Below, piece by piece: positions 10,029 through 24,408 of a stretch of DNA of 64,000 nt. Within the stretch, counting starts at the first letter, position 1. The number at the start of each line of letters is the position of its first letter. The notes under the pieces were generated by a model. That model saw only the letters and a program-made list of their open reading frames with translations, searched no databases and had not been told where the DNA came from. Source of the stretch: Vibrio tubiashii (lineage in GTDB: Bacteria > Pseudomonadota > Gammaproteobacteria > Enterobacterales > Vibrionaceae). The translations under genes were made by a program, and so were the position numbers. The stretch is taken from positions 3,224,001 to 3,288,000 of the forward strand of contig NZ_CP117029.1 of NCBI RefSeq assembly GCF_028551255.1. The letters run 5' to 3'.

Positions 10029-10796
10029 CTATAGCTCATCTAAAAATGAAGTCAGTGGACTCGATGCGACTGCGTGAGACACCTTACCAGCTAGGCCCGC
10101 TTCATAAGCCATTCGCCCAGATTCAACTGCCATTCTAAATGCCTGTGCCATTGCAACAGGATCGCTCGATGCGGCGATAGCCGTATTAACAAGTACCGCA
10201 TCGGCGCCCATTTCCATTGCACGCGCGGCATGTGAAGGCGCTCCAATACCTGCGTCCACAACTACAGGAACATTGGCCTGGTCGATGATGATCTCTAGGA
10301 AGTCGTGAGAAACGATGCCTTTGTTTGAACCTATCGGCGCGCCTAATGGCATAACTGCTGCACAGCCCGCTTCTTCCAACCGCTTACACAACACAGGGTC
10401 TGCATGGCAGTAAGGAAGTACAATAAACCCTTCTCGAACCAACTGCTCAGCAGCAGCTAATGTTTCAATTGGGTCCGGCATTAGGTACTTAGGATCAGGG
10501 TGGATTTCTAATTTCAACCAGTTAGTTCCCAACGCTTCACGCGCGAGTTGCGCGGCAAACACAGCGTCTTTCGCGTTCTTCGCACCAGAAGTATTCGGTA
10601 AGAGGTTAACGCCCGATTGCACTAACGGCTTCAAAATATCATCTTGCTGATCGTTTACGTCGACACGCTTTAACGCCATAGTCGCTAATTGAGAGCCTGA
10701 GGCTTGAATCGCTTGCGCCATTAATTGGCTGTTAGCAAACTTGCCGGTTCCTGTGAACAGTCGTGATTCAAACTGTTTATCACCAATTTTAAGCAT
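10029..10796 (-). CDS. thiG: Thiazole synthase ThiG
   Basis: A 255-residue TIM-barrel enzyme that builds the thiazole phosphate of thiamine from deoxyxylulose phosphate, dehydroglycine and ThiS thiocarboxylate. Visible landmarks are FTGTGKFAN, the Schiff-base lysine region [17 protein letters not shown], and the phosphate-binding [20 protein letters not shown]. It follows thiS by 5 bp and precedes thiH. Confidence 0.97.
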   Translation of the reverse strand: MLKIGDKQFESRLFTGTGKFANSQLMAQAIQASGSQLATMALKRVDVNDQQDDILKPLVQSGVNLLPNTSGAKNAKDAVFAAQLAREALGTNWLKLEIHPDPKYLMPDPIETLAAAEQLVREGFIVLPYCHADPVLCKRLEEAGCAAVMPLGAPIGSNKGIVSHDFLEIIIDQANVPVVVDAGIGAPSHAARAMEMGADAVLVNTAIAASSDPVAMAQAFRMAVESGRMAYEAGLAGKVSHAVASSPLTSFLDEL

Positions 10797-10801
10797 CGAC
10801 T

Positions 10802-11005
10802 TTAACCCCCTGCGATAGCTTGAAACAAAGAGATACTATCTCCCTGCGAAAGTAGTGTGCTCGCCCACTCACTGCGCGGCACAACATTGTTGTTAATTGC
10901 AAAAACACACCCCATTTCAGGCAGCTCAAACTGGTGAATGATTTGCTGTAGATTTGACGCACTAGCAACTTGATGTGATTGGTCGTTAATGACAATAGTG
11001 ATCAC
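10802..11005 (-). CDS. thiS: Sulfur carrier protein ThiS
   Basis: A ubiquitin-fold sulfur carrier. It ends in the required diglycine (LFQAIAGG), which ThiF adenylates and which becomes the thiocarboxylate used by ThiG. I chose the GTG at 11005, giving 67 residues, because the family begins at ITIVINDQ. The same frame stays open upstream to an ATG at 11119 that overlaps the thiF stop as TAATG, so a form with 38 extra residues is possible. The ribosome-binding site for the GTG is weak. Confidence 0.85.
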   Translation of the reverse strand: MITIVINDQSHQVASASNLQQIIHQFELPEMGCVFAINNNVVPRSEWASTLLSQGDSISLFQAIAGG

Positions 11006-11118
11006 ATCGAGTTCTTCAGCAAGTGCTTGTGTTGTTTGCTGTTCTGATAACGCCATTGCTTCTAACTCTCTTTTTCCAACCGTTACTTCAATTAGACCTA
11101 TTGGTTGTTTTGCTCTCA

Positions 11119-11907
11119 TTAATTTGCACTCTGATCTTGAGCGCAAACTTGGCACTGTTGGTCTTTGCTAATCTCCATGGTTTGCCACTGCATTTTTAAG
11201 CCATCAAAAAGATGCAGCTTGGCGGTCTCGACATAAAACTGGCCAGTAGCAAGTTTTTGTATCGCCGCTAGTGCTTGGTAATTACCAAGTGTGCCCACCA
11301 CAGGGCCAACCACACCACTCTCACTACATTTCTGCGTTTGTGGCAGTTCATCGAATGGATACAAACAGCGATAACAAGCCTTACCTTCTTCTCCGCCAGC
11401 ACGACTATTCGCTTGATAGTCAAAGACAGCAAACTGCCCTTGCCAGCCAATCGCGGCTGCAGAAATCAGTGGCGTTGCTTGTTCAAAACAAACTTGGTTT
11501 ATTAGCTGACGAGTTGGCATATTGTCAGTGCAGTCCAACACGACATCCGCCAGCATAACTTCAAGCTGCAACTGTGCCTTGTCGAGCCGCTTGTGAAGCG
11601 CTCGAACTTGGATCATGGAGTTAAGTTCAGAAAGCTGTTTAACCGTCGCTTCCGTTTTAGCAAGCTGGAGATCACCTTCACGATAGATGATTTGACGCTG
11701 TAAGTTACTACTATCGACCTCATCATCATCAACGACCACTAACTTACCGACCCCCGCCGACGCCAAATAGAGACTCGCAGCACTTCCAAGTCCGCCACAG
11801 CCAATAATCAACACGTGCGACTTGATCAATCTCTCCTGACCACTTTCAGCAATTTCTGGTAGAGCGACTTGACGCTGATAGCGGAGGAACTGCTGATCAG
11901 TGAGCAT
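11119..11907 (-). CDS. thiF: ThiS adenylyltransferase ThiF
   Basis: An E1-like enzyme (262 residues from the ATG at 11907) that adenylates the C-terminus of ThiS. The nucleotide-binding loop is [12 protein letters not shown] (about 30-40), followed by [14 protein letters not shown], the catalytic Asp/Arg/Gln region. The zinc-binding cysteines appear as CYRC and CQVC. The start at 11907 ([13 protein letters not shown]) is preferred over the in-frame ATG at 11925 because it matches the family. It overlaps the end of thiE by 11 bp. Confidence 0.93.
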   Translation of the reverse strand: MLTDQQFLRYQRQVALPEIAESGQERLIKSHVLIIGCGGLGSAASLYLASAGVGKLVVVDDDEVDSSNLQRQIIYREGDLQLAKTEATVKQLSELNSMIQVRALHKRLDKAQLQLEVMLADVVLDCTDNMPTRQLINQVCFEQATPLISAAAIGWQGQFAVFDYQANSRAGGEEGKACYRCLYPFDELPQTQKCSESGVVGPVVGTLGNYQALAAIQKLATGQFYVETAKLHLFDGLKMQWQTMEISKDQQCQVCAQDQSAN

Positions 11908-13272
11908 GTTGTTCTCTCTCTTCACTAGTTGCTATCGAGATTGAATCAGTAAAGGTTGACTGCCTGTCCTTCATCAAGTGGTTGAAAAACTCAATCACAG
12001 GCTTAGGTGACTGCGCCAATGTAATCGCTCTAACAACCGCCAAGCTCGAAACGCCAGTTTGCCAAACTTGGTCTGCGTTCGATTGGTCAATACCGCCGAT
12101 TGCAACCGTCGGATAACCAAGAGTCGAAGTACTAGCGCCCTCATGCGTGCAACCATAAGGAATACTATCAATCAATTTTTGATATAGAGCTAAGCGCACT
12201 AGACCTTGTGGTTTCGATGGCATCTGCTTAGTGGTGGTTGGGTAGATATGTCCCAGCGCAATGTAGCTAGGGTGGATTTGCACAATACGAAGCAGCTCAT
12301 AATAACCATGAGTAGAAAGGCCTAAACGAATACCCGCTTTGGTTAGCTGAGCCAAGTTTGACTCTTCTATATCTTCTTGCCCAAGATGAACACCAAAGGC
12401 ACCATGTTTGATCGCTAACTGCCAGTAGTCATTGATAAACACTTGCGCTTGGTACTGGCGACCGAGTTCAATTGCTCGAATGATCTGTTGTTCTAAATCG
12501 GCTTGATACGGGTTCTTAATTCGCAGTTGAATAGTGTTGATACCTAACGGCAGTAAGCGCTCAATCCAAGCAACATCATCGACCACTGGGTAAAGCCCTA
12601 AGCTTTGTTTAGTTAAGTTAGCAAAGCTTACACTCTCCCCTTGCGCAGACCAGCCAACTTGAATACCCAGTCGGCTATCTTCCAGTACGGGGGTTGGGAA
12701 TTCATTGAATTGCTCAGCCCACTGAGTCAATGATTTCTCATTCAACACTGTTTCACGTGAAACATTCGCTTGTTGAGATGTCATTCCTCGTGCAAGTGTT
12801 AACGCATCTTCGATAGGAAAATCGAGTACGGTCAACACGATTATCCAAGCAAAGTGATACTCAGGCTCAAATACAGAATTGAGTTTAGACTTAACGGAAA
12901 GCGCTCTCACTTCATCGTTAATGGGATGACGCCAGACATCGAGCTGAAGCACTTCATCCTTTTTATCACAAGCCAAACCATCAGCAATGCTAATATAAAT
13001 GGCATTAGATGGTTGCTCTGCACAGGCTTCTACCGACAACCCTGAACGATAATAAAGTGCAAATGTGTATTCTGACTCATAGTCGTACCCATCAATGAGA
13101 TCGGTAGCGACATGTGTAATTTGTTGGTCGCGAACAAGCTGAACAGACTGAGTTGGGCTTACACCCAACTCAACCTCTTCGATGCAAAAACCCTGTTCTT
13201 TCGCCAACAACAAACATTGCTGAACTAAGCCTGTTAGCTCAATCAATGATGACGGAATTAGGATTTTGCTCA

Positions 13273-13273
<1 letters not shown>
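11897..13273 (-). CDS. thiE: Thiamine-phosphate synthase ThiE with long N-terminal extension
   Basis: The C-terminal half (about 225-435) is a normal ThiE TIM barrel that joins pyrimidine pyrophosphate to thiazole phosphate. Landmarks are [39 protein letters not shown] and AIGGI. The first 220 or so residues are absent from typical ThiE (about 210 residues in E. coli). Parts such as [17 protein letters not shown] recall the C-terminal end of HMP-P kinase ThiD, but no ThiD active-site motif remains. Such long ThiE proteins are, to my knowledge, usual in Vibrio. A perfect parS site lies inside the gene. Confidence 0.9.
12749..12764. other. parS site (ParB-binding centromere) inside thiE
   Basis: TGTTTCACGTGAAACA, a perfect match to consensus, inside the thiE reading frame. 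Confidence 0.93.
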
Positions 13274-15309
<2,036 letters not shown>

Positions 15310-15384
15310 TTAGTGTGCACTAATGGTATATAACAACATTCGACTATTTGATAGGTAACCAGACAGAACTCTGGTGTAGATATC

Positions 15385-15468
15385 TTCTCTTGTTCCCTTC
15401 GCAGATTTTAATCTGATCAGGTTCAACGGATCCCGAATTAACGGTCTCAGCCTTATGGCACTCCGACA
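15385..15468 (-). promoter_or_regulatory. TPP riboswitch (THI element) upstream of thiC
   Basis: On the minus strand the sequence contains GGAGTGCC, then AGGCTGAGA, then ACCTGATCAG and GAAGGGAACAAGA. These are the conserved helices and TPP-binding bulges of the THI element. It lies about 170 bp before the thiC start and should shut off thiCEFSGH when thiamine pyrophosphate is plentiful. Confidence 0.95.
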
Positions 15469-15483
15469 AGTAATTGCAGTATA

Positions 15484-15511
15484 TAAAAACGGCTTGGGTA
15501 AACCAAGCCGT
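15484..15511 (-). terminator. Terminator after crcB
   Basis: Stem ACGGCTTGG / CCAAGCCGT followed by a T-run on the minus strand, 34 bp after the crcB stop. Confidence 0.8.
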
Positions 15512-15544
15512 GATGAACAATAATTAGCTAAATTTTAACCAACA

Positions 15545-15928
15545 TTAGCTCTTGATTAGTATTTGAAAACCAATCCATGCAGCAGAAATACTTAAAAAGA
15601 CATTCAACAACACATTCAAACCCATCTTAAAAAAAGCGCCTTGTTGCATTAGAAGCACATTATCCATAGAGAACGTAGAGAAGGTGGTGAGTGCCCCAAG
15701 AAAGCCTAGTCCGATAATTTGGCGCCATGGTTCGGTAGCAAGCATCTCATTTTCAAAAGCAGCAATAAGCAAGCCCATAATGAAAGAACCGACCACGTTA
15801 ACAGTTAGCGTACCGTATGGAAAACCACGCCCAAGAAGCGCAACACAAAGCTCTGAAACAAGATAACGAGAGCATGCTCCAAATGCACCACCGAGTGCGA
15901 TAAAACCCAATATTGAAAACTGACCCAT
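15545..15928 (-). CDS. crcB: Fluoride ion channel CrcB (Fluc)
   Basis: A 127-residue membrane protein with four hydrophobic helices that exports fluoride as a dual-topology dimer. Conserved stretches are GGAFGACSRYL near the N-terminus, PYGTLTVNVVGSFIMG and GFLGALTTFSTFS, which carries the Phe and Thr/Ser track residues. The start at 15928 is chosen because a strong GGAGG precedes that ATG; an upstream in-frame ATG at 15985 has none. No fluoride riboswitch was recognised before it. Confidence 0.93.
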   Translation of the reverse strand: MGQFSILGFIALGGAFGACSRYLVSELCVALLGRGFPYGTLTVNVVGSFIMGLLIAAFENEMLATEPWRQIIGLGFLGALTTFSTFSMDNVLLMQQGAFFKMGLNVLLNVFLSISAAWIGFQILIKS

Positions 15929-16034
15929 AATTCCTCCGATTGACTGGGTGTATTGTAGCCAAAATACACGCTCACGGAAGATCATAAATTAAGTTAGCCA
16001 TTGCTAACTGCAAACATTTTAAAAGTTACAGGAG

Positions 16035-17417
16035 TCACTTTACTTCAATATACCCCATTAGTCCGGTTTTCATATGCTCGATCACATGACAGTGATACAT
16101 CCAGCGCCCTGGATTATCCGCCACGAACGCTGCGATAGCCGTGCCGTTTTTGCCTAGTAAAACAGTGTCAGTGTGGAAAGGCTCGTCGACCTTTTTACCA
16201 TTGAGCTCTAATACTGTGAATGTATGGCCATGGATATGAATTGGGTGATGATACTGAGTGACATTCTTGAGATAGAAAATATAAGTTTTGCCCAGTTGTA
16301 ACGAAGCGAGTGGCGCGGGGATATTATCTTTCGACATCCCTTCCCAAGCCCGTTTGTTGGTTAACCAAAACTTAGGAACTGACTTACCATCTTTTCCAAC
16401 CGGTGAAATTGCTCCTTCCCATTCAAATACGAAATCAATTTTCTCCGCATTGGCTAAATCAAGATCAGGCACTGGATTAAGAGGAAGTTGAGGGATCGGT
16501 CTGTGATCAGAAAGATCAGACCTGATCGCTTCAAACTCACACAGAGGAAACGGAAATCTGCCTTTCATGTATCGGACGTAAACGGACTCTCCTTGCTTTG
16601 GAGCTCTTAAGGCAAGGTCAACCCTCATACCTGGACCAATTTTATGTTGAGAGAGCTTATAGGGAGTTTTAATCGGGTTACCATCGATGGCTATCACCCA
16701 TGCTTCCGCTCCTTCAATAGCAATCGGATAGGTAATGGTATTATCGACGTTTGCGATACGCAGCCGAGTAGCGGCATTTTCCTTTAATTGATACTTAGGC
16801 TCATGTACACCATTGACACTACTCCACTCTCCGGGGGTTCCCATTCTCGCGTTAAGACGAGGGAGCATTAACTCTTTCCACTGCCCCTGCTTATCAAGGT
16901 GCCAGTGCTTAAGCATCAACTCGTGTTCTTCATCAAACTCTACTGGAACCGCTTCTTCGACGATGATCAGCCCTACTAACCCCATACCGAGTTGTTTGAC
17001 GCTATTCATATGCGGGTGATACCAGAAGGTACCCGCATCAGGTGGGGTAAAACGATACTCGAAAGTTTCGCCCGGCATGATTGGTGCCTGACTTAAGAAT
17101 GGTACACCATCCATTTCTATTGGAATTCTTAGCCCATGCCAGTGAATCGTGGTTGGCTCTGAAAGCTTATTGGTAAATCTGATCGTAACTTCTTGTCCTT
17201 GACGACAACGAATAGTTGGGGCTGGAATCTTACCATTAAATCCGAGTACATTCGTTGTATAACCAGGTACTAGTTCAGCCGTTGCTGGCTCTGCGGTTAG
17301 CTCATAAACGAACTCATCCTTATCATTCTTAGCACGAGTTAAAGTGCATGCAGGCAAAACGCTTAATGCAGAAACAGCTAATCCTGTTTTAATAAAGTGG
17401 CGACGAGAAATATCCAT
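16035..17417 (-). CDS. Tat-exported multicopper oxidase
   Basis: A 460-residue periplasmic laccase-like oxidase. The N-terminus has a twin-arginine signal (SRRHFIKTGLAVSALS) ending in a lipobox-like LPAC. All four copper-binding motifs are visible: HWHGLRI, FWYHPHMNS, HHPIHIHGH and HCHVIEHMKTG. The length and layout match small CueO/SufI-type three-cupredoxin oxidases. Copper detoxification (Cu(I) oxidation) is the likeliest role, but the methionine-rich insert of CueO is missing, so the substrate is open. It appears monocistronic. A GTTAC-N5-GTAAC repeat lies 26 bp before its start. Confidence 0.9.
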   Translation of the reverse strand: MDISRRHFIKTGLAVSALSVLPACTLTRAKNDKDEFVYELTAEPATAELVPGYTTNVLGFNGKIPAPTIRCRQGQEVTIRFTNKLSEPTTIHWHGLRIPIEMDGVPFLSQAPIMPGETFEYRFTPPDAGTFWYHPHMNSVKQLGMGLVGLIIVEEAVPVEFDEEHELMLKHWHLDKQGQWKELMLPRLNARMGTPGEWSSVNGVHEPKYQLKENAATRLRIANVDNTITYPIAIEGAEAWVIAIDGNPIKTPYKLSQHKIGPGMRVDLALRAPKQGESVYVRYMKGRFPFPLCEFEAIRSDLSDHRPIPQLPLNPVPDLDLANAEKIDFVFEWEGAISPVGKDGKSVPKFWLTNKRAWEGMSKDNIPAPLASLQLGKTYIFYLKNVTQYHHPIHIHGHTFTVLELNGKKVDEPFHTDTVLLGKNGTAIAAFVADNPGRWMYHCHVIEHMKTGLMGYIEVK

Positions 17418-17528
17418 AAACTAATGACAATTGAGTAAACAAGTTACCAAATGTAACAGATTAGTAAGAATAATTCTCAACAAGGAAGCGAGTTTGAGAG
17501 CTAGGGGTGAAGTACTCGCCTTTAGAAA

Positions 17529-17563
17529 AACAAAAAGGCCCTAGCATTTCTGCTAGAGCCTTG
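17529..17563 (-). terminator. Terminator hairpin after a decayed tRNA-Trp copy
   Basis: On the minus strand AAGGCTCTAGCA GAAA TGCTAGGGCCTT is followed by a T-run. It is built like the terminator at 17669-17696 and follows a tRNA-Trp 3' remnant. Confidence 0.8.
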
Positions 17564-17567
17564 AATA

Positions 17568-17590
17568 TGGCAGGGTGGAAAGATTCGACT
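17568..17590 (-). pseudogene. Remnant of a tRNA-Trp 3' end
   Basis: These 23 bases match the 3' acceptor and T-arm of the intact tRNA-Trp at 17703 with a few changes, including the encoded CCA. They sit in the same position relative to a downstream hairpin terminator. The rest of the tRNA is not recognisable. Confidence 0.6.
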
Positions 17591-17668
17591 GGGCTGGCAC
17601 TCCAGCTCCTAGCACGTTCGTCTTTGGTAGTGGCGGTATCAGCTGTTTTGGTTTGACACGCATACGAA

Positions 17669-17696
17669 AAAGCCTCAGCATTTCTGCTGAGGCTTT
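17669..17696 (-). terminator. Terminator of the rRNA operon after tRNA-Trp
   Basis: Perfect 10-bp stem AGCCTCAGCA / TGCTGAGGCT with a TTTC loop, 7 bp beyond the tRNA-Trp CCA end. Confidence 0.85.
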
Positions 17697-17702
17697 CGAA
17701 GA

Positions 17703-17779
<77 letters not shown>

Positions 17780-17797
17780 AAATTTTTCTACAATCAG

Positions 17798-17889
17798 GTT
17801 CGAATAGATTCGAACTCCCAACACTCCCTATCACAAGGTATTTGGGGAATCCGCTGCTCTTTGTTCTTTCGAATTGTAGCTACACCCCT
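17798..17889 (-). pseudogene. Decayed tRNA-Trp copy with inserted anticodon arm
   Basis: The 5' half (AGGGGTGTAGCT and AGAGCAGCGGATTCC) and the T-arm (GTTGGGAGTTCGAATC) match the neighbouring tRNA-Trp. About 15 extra bases interrupt the anticodon stem, the D-arm is altered, and the 3' acceptor strand no longer pairs. It should not fold as a functional tRNA. Confidence 0.75.
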
Positions 17890-17918
17890 GTAGAATCTTT
17901 CAAATTGTAGATTCGAAA

Positions 17919-17940
17919 AAACCTCGCCATAGCGAGGTTT
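17919..17940 (-). terminator. Hairpin between tRNA-Asp and the tRNA-Trp region
   Basis: Stem AAACCTCGC / GCGAGGTTT flanked by an A-run (T-run on the minus strand), 10 bp beyond tRNA-Asp. If it terminates efficiently, tRNA-Trp would be expressed less than tRNA-Asp. Confidence 0.6.
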
Positions 17941-17949
17941 CGAAATAAG

Positions 17950-18026
17950 TGGCGGAGCGGACGGGACTCGAACCCGCGACCCCCGGCGTGACAGGCCGGT
18001 ATTCTAACCAACTGAACTACCGCTCC
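17950..18026 (-). tRNA. tRNA-Asp (GTC)
   Basis: Acceptor GGAGCGG / CCGCTCC, anticodon loop CTGTCAC, T-loop GGTTCGAGTCC, encoded GCCA. Directly downstream of 5S rRNA. Confidence 0.96.
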
Positions 18027-18058
18027 GCACTGGTTAGACTCTTGAGTCTAAATTTAAA

Positions 18059-18174
18059 GCCTGGCGATGTCCTACTCTCACATGGGGAAGCCCCACACTA
18101 CCATCGGCGCTAATTCGTTTCACTTCTGAGTTCGGCATGGAATCAGGTGGGTCCAAATCGCTATGGTCGCCAAG
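18059..18174 (-). rRNA. rrf: 5S ribosomal RNA
   Basis: Typical gammaproteobacterial 5S sequence with terminal pairing TTGGCGAC / GTAGGACATCGCCAGG and the conserved CCATGCCGAACTCAGAAGTG. It follows 23S by about 90 bp. The ends are set by similarity and may be off by a few bases. Confidence 0.95.
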
Positions 18175-18266
18175 CAAATTCTTTAATTCGGAAAGCTGTT
18201 TTAAGTTCTGTAGTGACACATTCAAAGTTCTTGCTTTGAGTCCATCAAAACCCTTTGGGTGTTGTA

Positions 18267-21155
<2,889 letters not shown>

Positions 21156-21366
21156 ATACAACCCCAAAGGGTCTCTGTTTAAACAACCAAAGTTGTCTGC
21201 ATTTTTATACATGTGCAGACACGATTTTGCCGGACTCAAATTTCCAAGAACACTTGAATGTGTGTTGGTACCTAATTCATAGAATTAGGATTTGAGAACT
21301 TTTAATTTGAATAACAACGCATCTCAAAGAGATGGGGATTGTTGTTATTCGTCAGCTTTCCAAATT

Positions 21367-21377
21367 GTTAAAGAGCT
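21367..21377 (-). promoter_or_regulatory. boxA-like antitermination element in the 16S-23S spacer
   Basis: AGCTCTTTAAC on the minus strand, close to the boxA consensus TGCTCTTTAACA, between tRNA-Val and 23S. The remaining spacer (21156-21444) holds the 23S processing stem and no gene. Confidence 0.6.
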
Positions 21378-21444
21378 AGTTTTTCAAGCAATAAAGCTTT
21401 TGAAACCATTTTTAAATATTCTCTATCGAGAAAACACTTAAAGA

Positions 21445-21520
21445 TGGTGGGCGATACCGGGCTCGAACCAGTGACCCCCTGCTTGTAAGGCAGGTGCTCT
21501 CCCAACTGAGCTAATCGCCC
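21445..21520 (-). tRNA. tRNA-Val (TAC)
   Basis: 76 nt with encoded CCA, anticodon loop CTTACAA and acceptor GGGCGAT / ATCGCCC. Last of four spacer tRNAs. Confidence 0.96.
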
Positions 21521-21533
21521 ATCGAATCAAGAA

Positions 21534-21609
21534 TGGTGGAGCTAAGCAGGATCGAACTGCTGACCTCCTGCGTGCAAGGCAGGCGCTCTCCCAGCTGAGC
21601 TATAGCCCC
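21534..21609 (-). tRNA. tRNA-Ala (TGC)
   Basis: 76 nt with encoded CCA, anticodon loop CTTGCAC and acceptor GGGGCTA / TAGCTCC (one G-U pair). Confidence 0.96.
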
Positions 21610-21623
21610 ATATCTTGAGAAAA

Positions 21624-21699
21624 TGGTGGGTCGTGCAGGATTCGAACCTGCGACCAATTGATTAAAAGTCAACTGCTCTACCAACTGAGCTAACGACCC
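21624..21699 (-). tRNA. tRNA-Lys (TTT)
   Basis: 76 nt with encoded CCA, anticodon loop CTTTTAA and acceptor GGGTCGT / ACGACCC. Confidence 0.96.
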
Positions 21700-21701
21700 A
21701 A

Positions 21702-21777
21702 TGGTATCCCGTAGGGGAGTCGAACCCCTGTTACCGCCGTGAAAGGGCGGTGTCCTAGGCCTCTAGACGAACGGGAC
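21702..21777 (-). tRNA. tRNA-Glu (TTC)
   Basis: 76 nt with encoded CCA, anticodon loop CTTTCAC and acceptor GTCCCGT paired with ACGGGAT (one G-U pair). First tRNA after 16S. Confidence 0.96.
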
Positions 21778-21865
21778 ACTAAGTTGAACATCTTGGGGGA
21801 TGTTCTATCTCTTAAACTACATAAACCATCAATCTGTGTGAACACTCATCGCAATAATCATCGTA

Positions 21866-23418
<1,553 letters not shown>

Positions 23419-23590
23419 AAGATTTTGTTCGGCTCAATGAATACTGAACATTACATAAAGTAATGTTTGAATTGACTGTGCTGAGTCTTTCGACTCGTTG
23501 GTCACTTCGTTTCATTGAAACCTAAATTGATACCGAAGTATCTATTTGGATTATCATCAACGAGTGCCCACACAGATTGATAGGTTTATA

Positions 23591-23602
23591 TTGTTAAAGA
23601 AC
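23591..23602 (-). promoter_or_regulatory. boxA-like antitermination element in the rRNA leader
   Basis: GTTCTTTAACAA on the minus strand, between promoter P2 and 16S, resembling boxA. It recurs in nearly the same form in the 16S-23S spacer. Confidence 0.6.
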
Positions 23603-23635
23603 TTTCCGACTGAGCTTCGCTCAAATCGGACGGCC

Positions 23636-23664
23636 ATTTTAGCGAGATAAAGTTTAGTGTCAAC
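23636..23664 (-). promoter_or_regulatory. rRNA operon promoter P2
   Basis: TTGACA at 23659-23664 and TAAAAT at 23636-23641 on the minus strand, separated by 17 bp, about 220 bp before 16S. Confidence 0.75.
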
Positions 23665-23764
23665 CACTTTTTTCAAACTTTTTTCAAGCGTTTCCGCTTG
23701 GCTAATTGACTTTGCTAACTGGGCTCTCGTTTCTTTCGAAGCGTTGCCGTGTCAGCGAGGGGGA

Positions 23765-23792
23765 ATTATAGAGATCGAAAGATTCTTGGCAA
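23765..23792 (-). promoter_or_regulatory. rRNA operon promoter P1 with UP element
   Basis: TTGCCA at 23787-23792 and TATAAT at 23765-23770 on the minus strand, spaced 16 bp. A/T tracts upstream (about 23793-23830) look like an UP element and the C/G-rich stretch after the -10 fits a stringent-control discriminator. Confidence 0.8.
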
Positions 23793-23871
23793 GCCCTTTT
23801 TTCAGTTTTTTCTAACTTTTTTATTGTTCGATTAAATTTCGATCTAAAAGCCTTATAAGTGAGCCTTTTCT

Positions 23872-24399
23872 TTACATATCTTTAAACTTATTGGCGAATA
23901 GAGTCACTTTTTCCCAGTTGGTGTACTCTACCTCTTTACTTGTATCTGTCTCTCCTCCCGTCATACTCATAATGAATTTAATCATTGTTCTATCGAACCA
24001 GTTATAACGTGGGTAATAGAGAGCACCAGCAAAGACACCGATTAGTTGTGGCTGCCAAGGCGACTTTTTGAGAAATGTCTTTATATAAGCACTACCTTCA
24101 GGCGTATCCTTTCCTTGGTCTTCTTTACGTGCCGTCAAGTTCACACAGAAGAAGGCTACTTTACTCTGCTGTAATGAAGACAGGTTACGCTCAATAAACT
24201 GATAGAGCTTTTTGTTAAGGTGACCATAACGAATAGAGGCGCCAATAAGCACTCGCTCATATTGGCTGAAATCCACCGTGTCTATGGCGTGCAGGTCGAG
24301 CAGTTCACAATCATATTCAGGCAGCTCTGTCTGAATATGGCTAAATATCTTTTTAGTTTGACCTTCACGGCTTGAATAGAGAAATAGCGCCTTTGCCAC
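23872..24399 (-). CDS. hemG: Menaquinone-dependent protoporphyrinogen IX oxidase HemG
   Basis: A 175-residue flavodoxin-fold enzyme that oxidises protoporphyrinogen IX for haem synthesis, passing electrons to quinone. The FMN loop SSREGQTKKI is at about 9-18 and the long-chain flavodoxin insertion carrying the membrane contact is visible as GALYYPRYNWFDRTMIKFIM. It lies 10 bp after trkH on the same strand and is probably cotranscribed. Confidence 0.93.
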   Translation of the reverse strand: MAKALFLYSSREGQTKKIFSHIQTELPEYDCELLDLHAIDTVDFSQYERVLIGASIRYGHLNKKLYQFIERNLSSLQQSKVAFFCVNLTARKEDQGKDTPEGSAYIKTFLKKSPWQPQLIGVFAGALYYPRYNWFDRTMIKFIMSMTGGETDTSKEVEYTNWEKVTLFANKFKDM

Positions 24400-24408
24400 A
24401 TCGTCTCC

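Noticed and set aside
17443..17457. GTTAC-N5-GTAAC inverted repeat before the multicopper oxidase as a CueR or similar operator
   Set aside because: Short arms and no match to a known copper-regulator site; left as an unassigned repeat.
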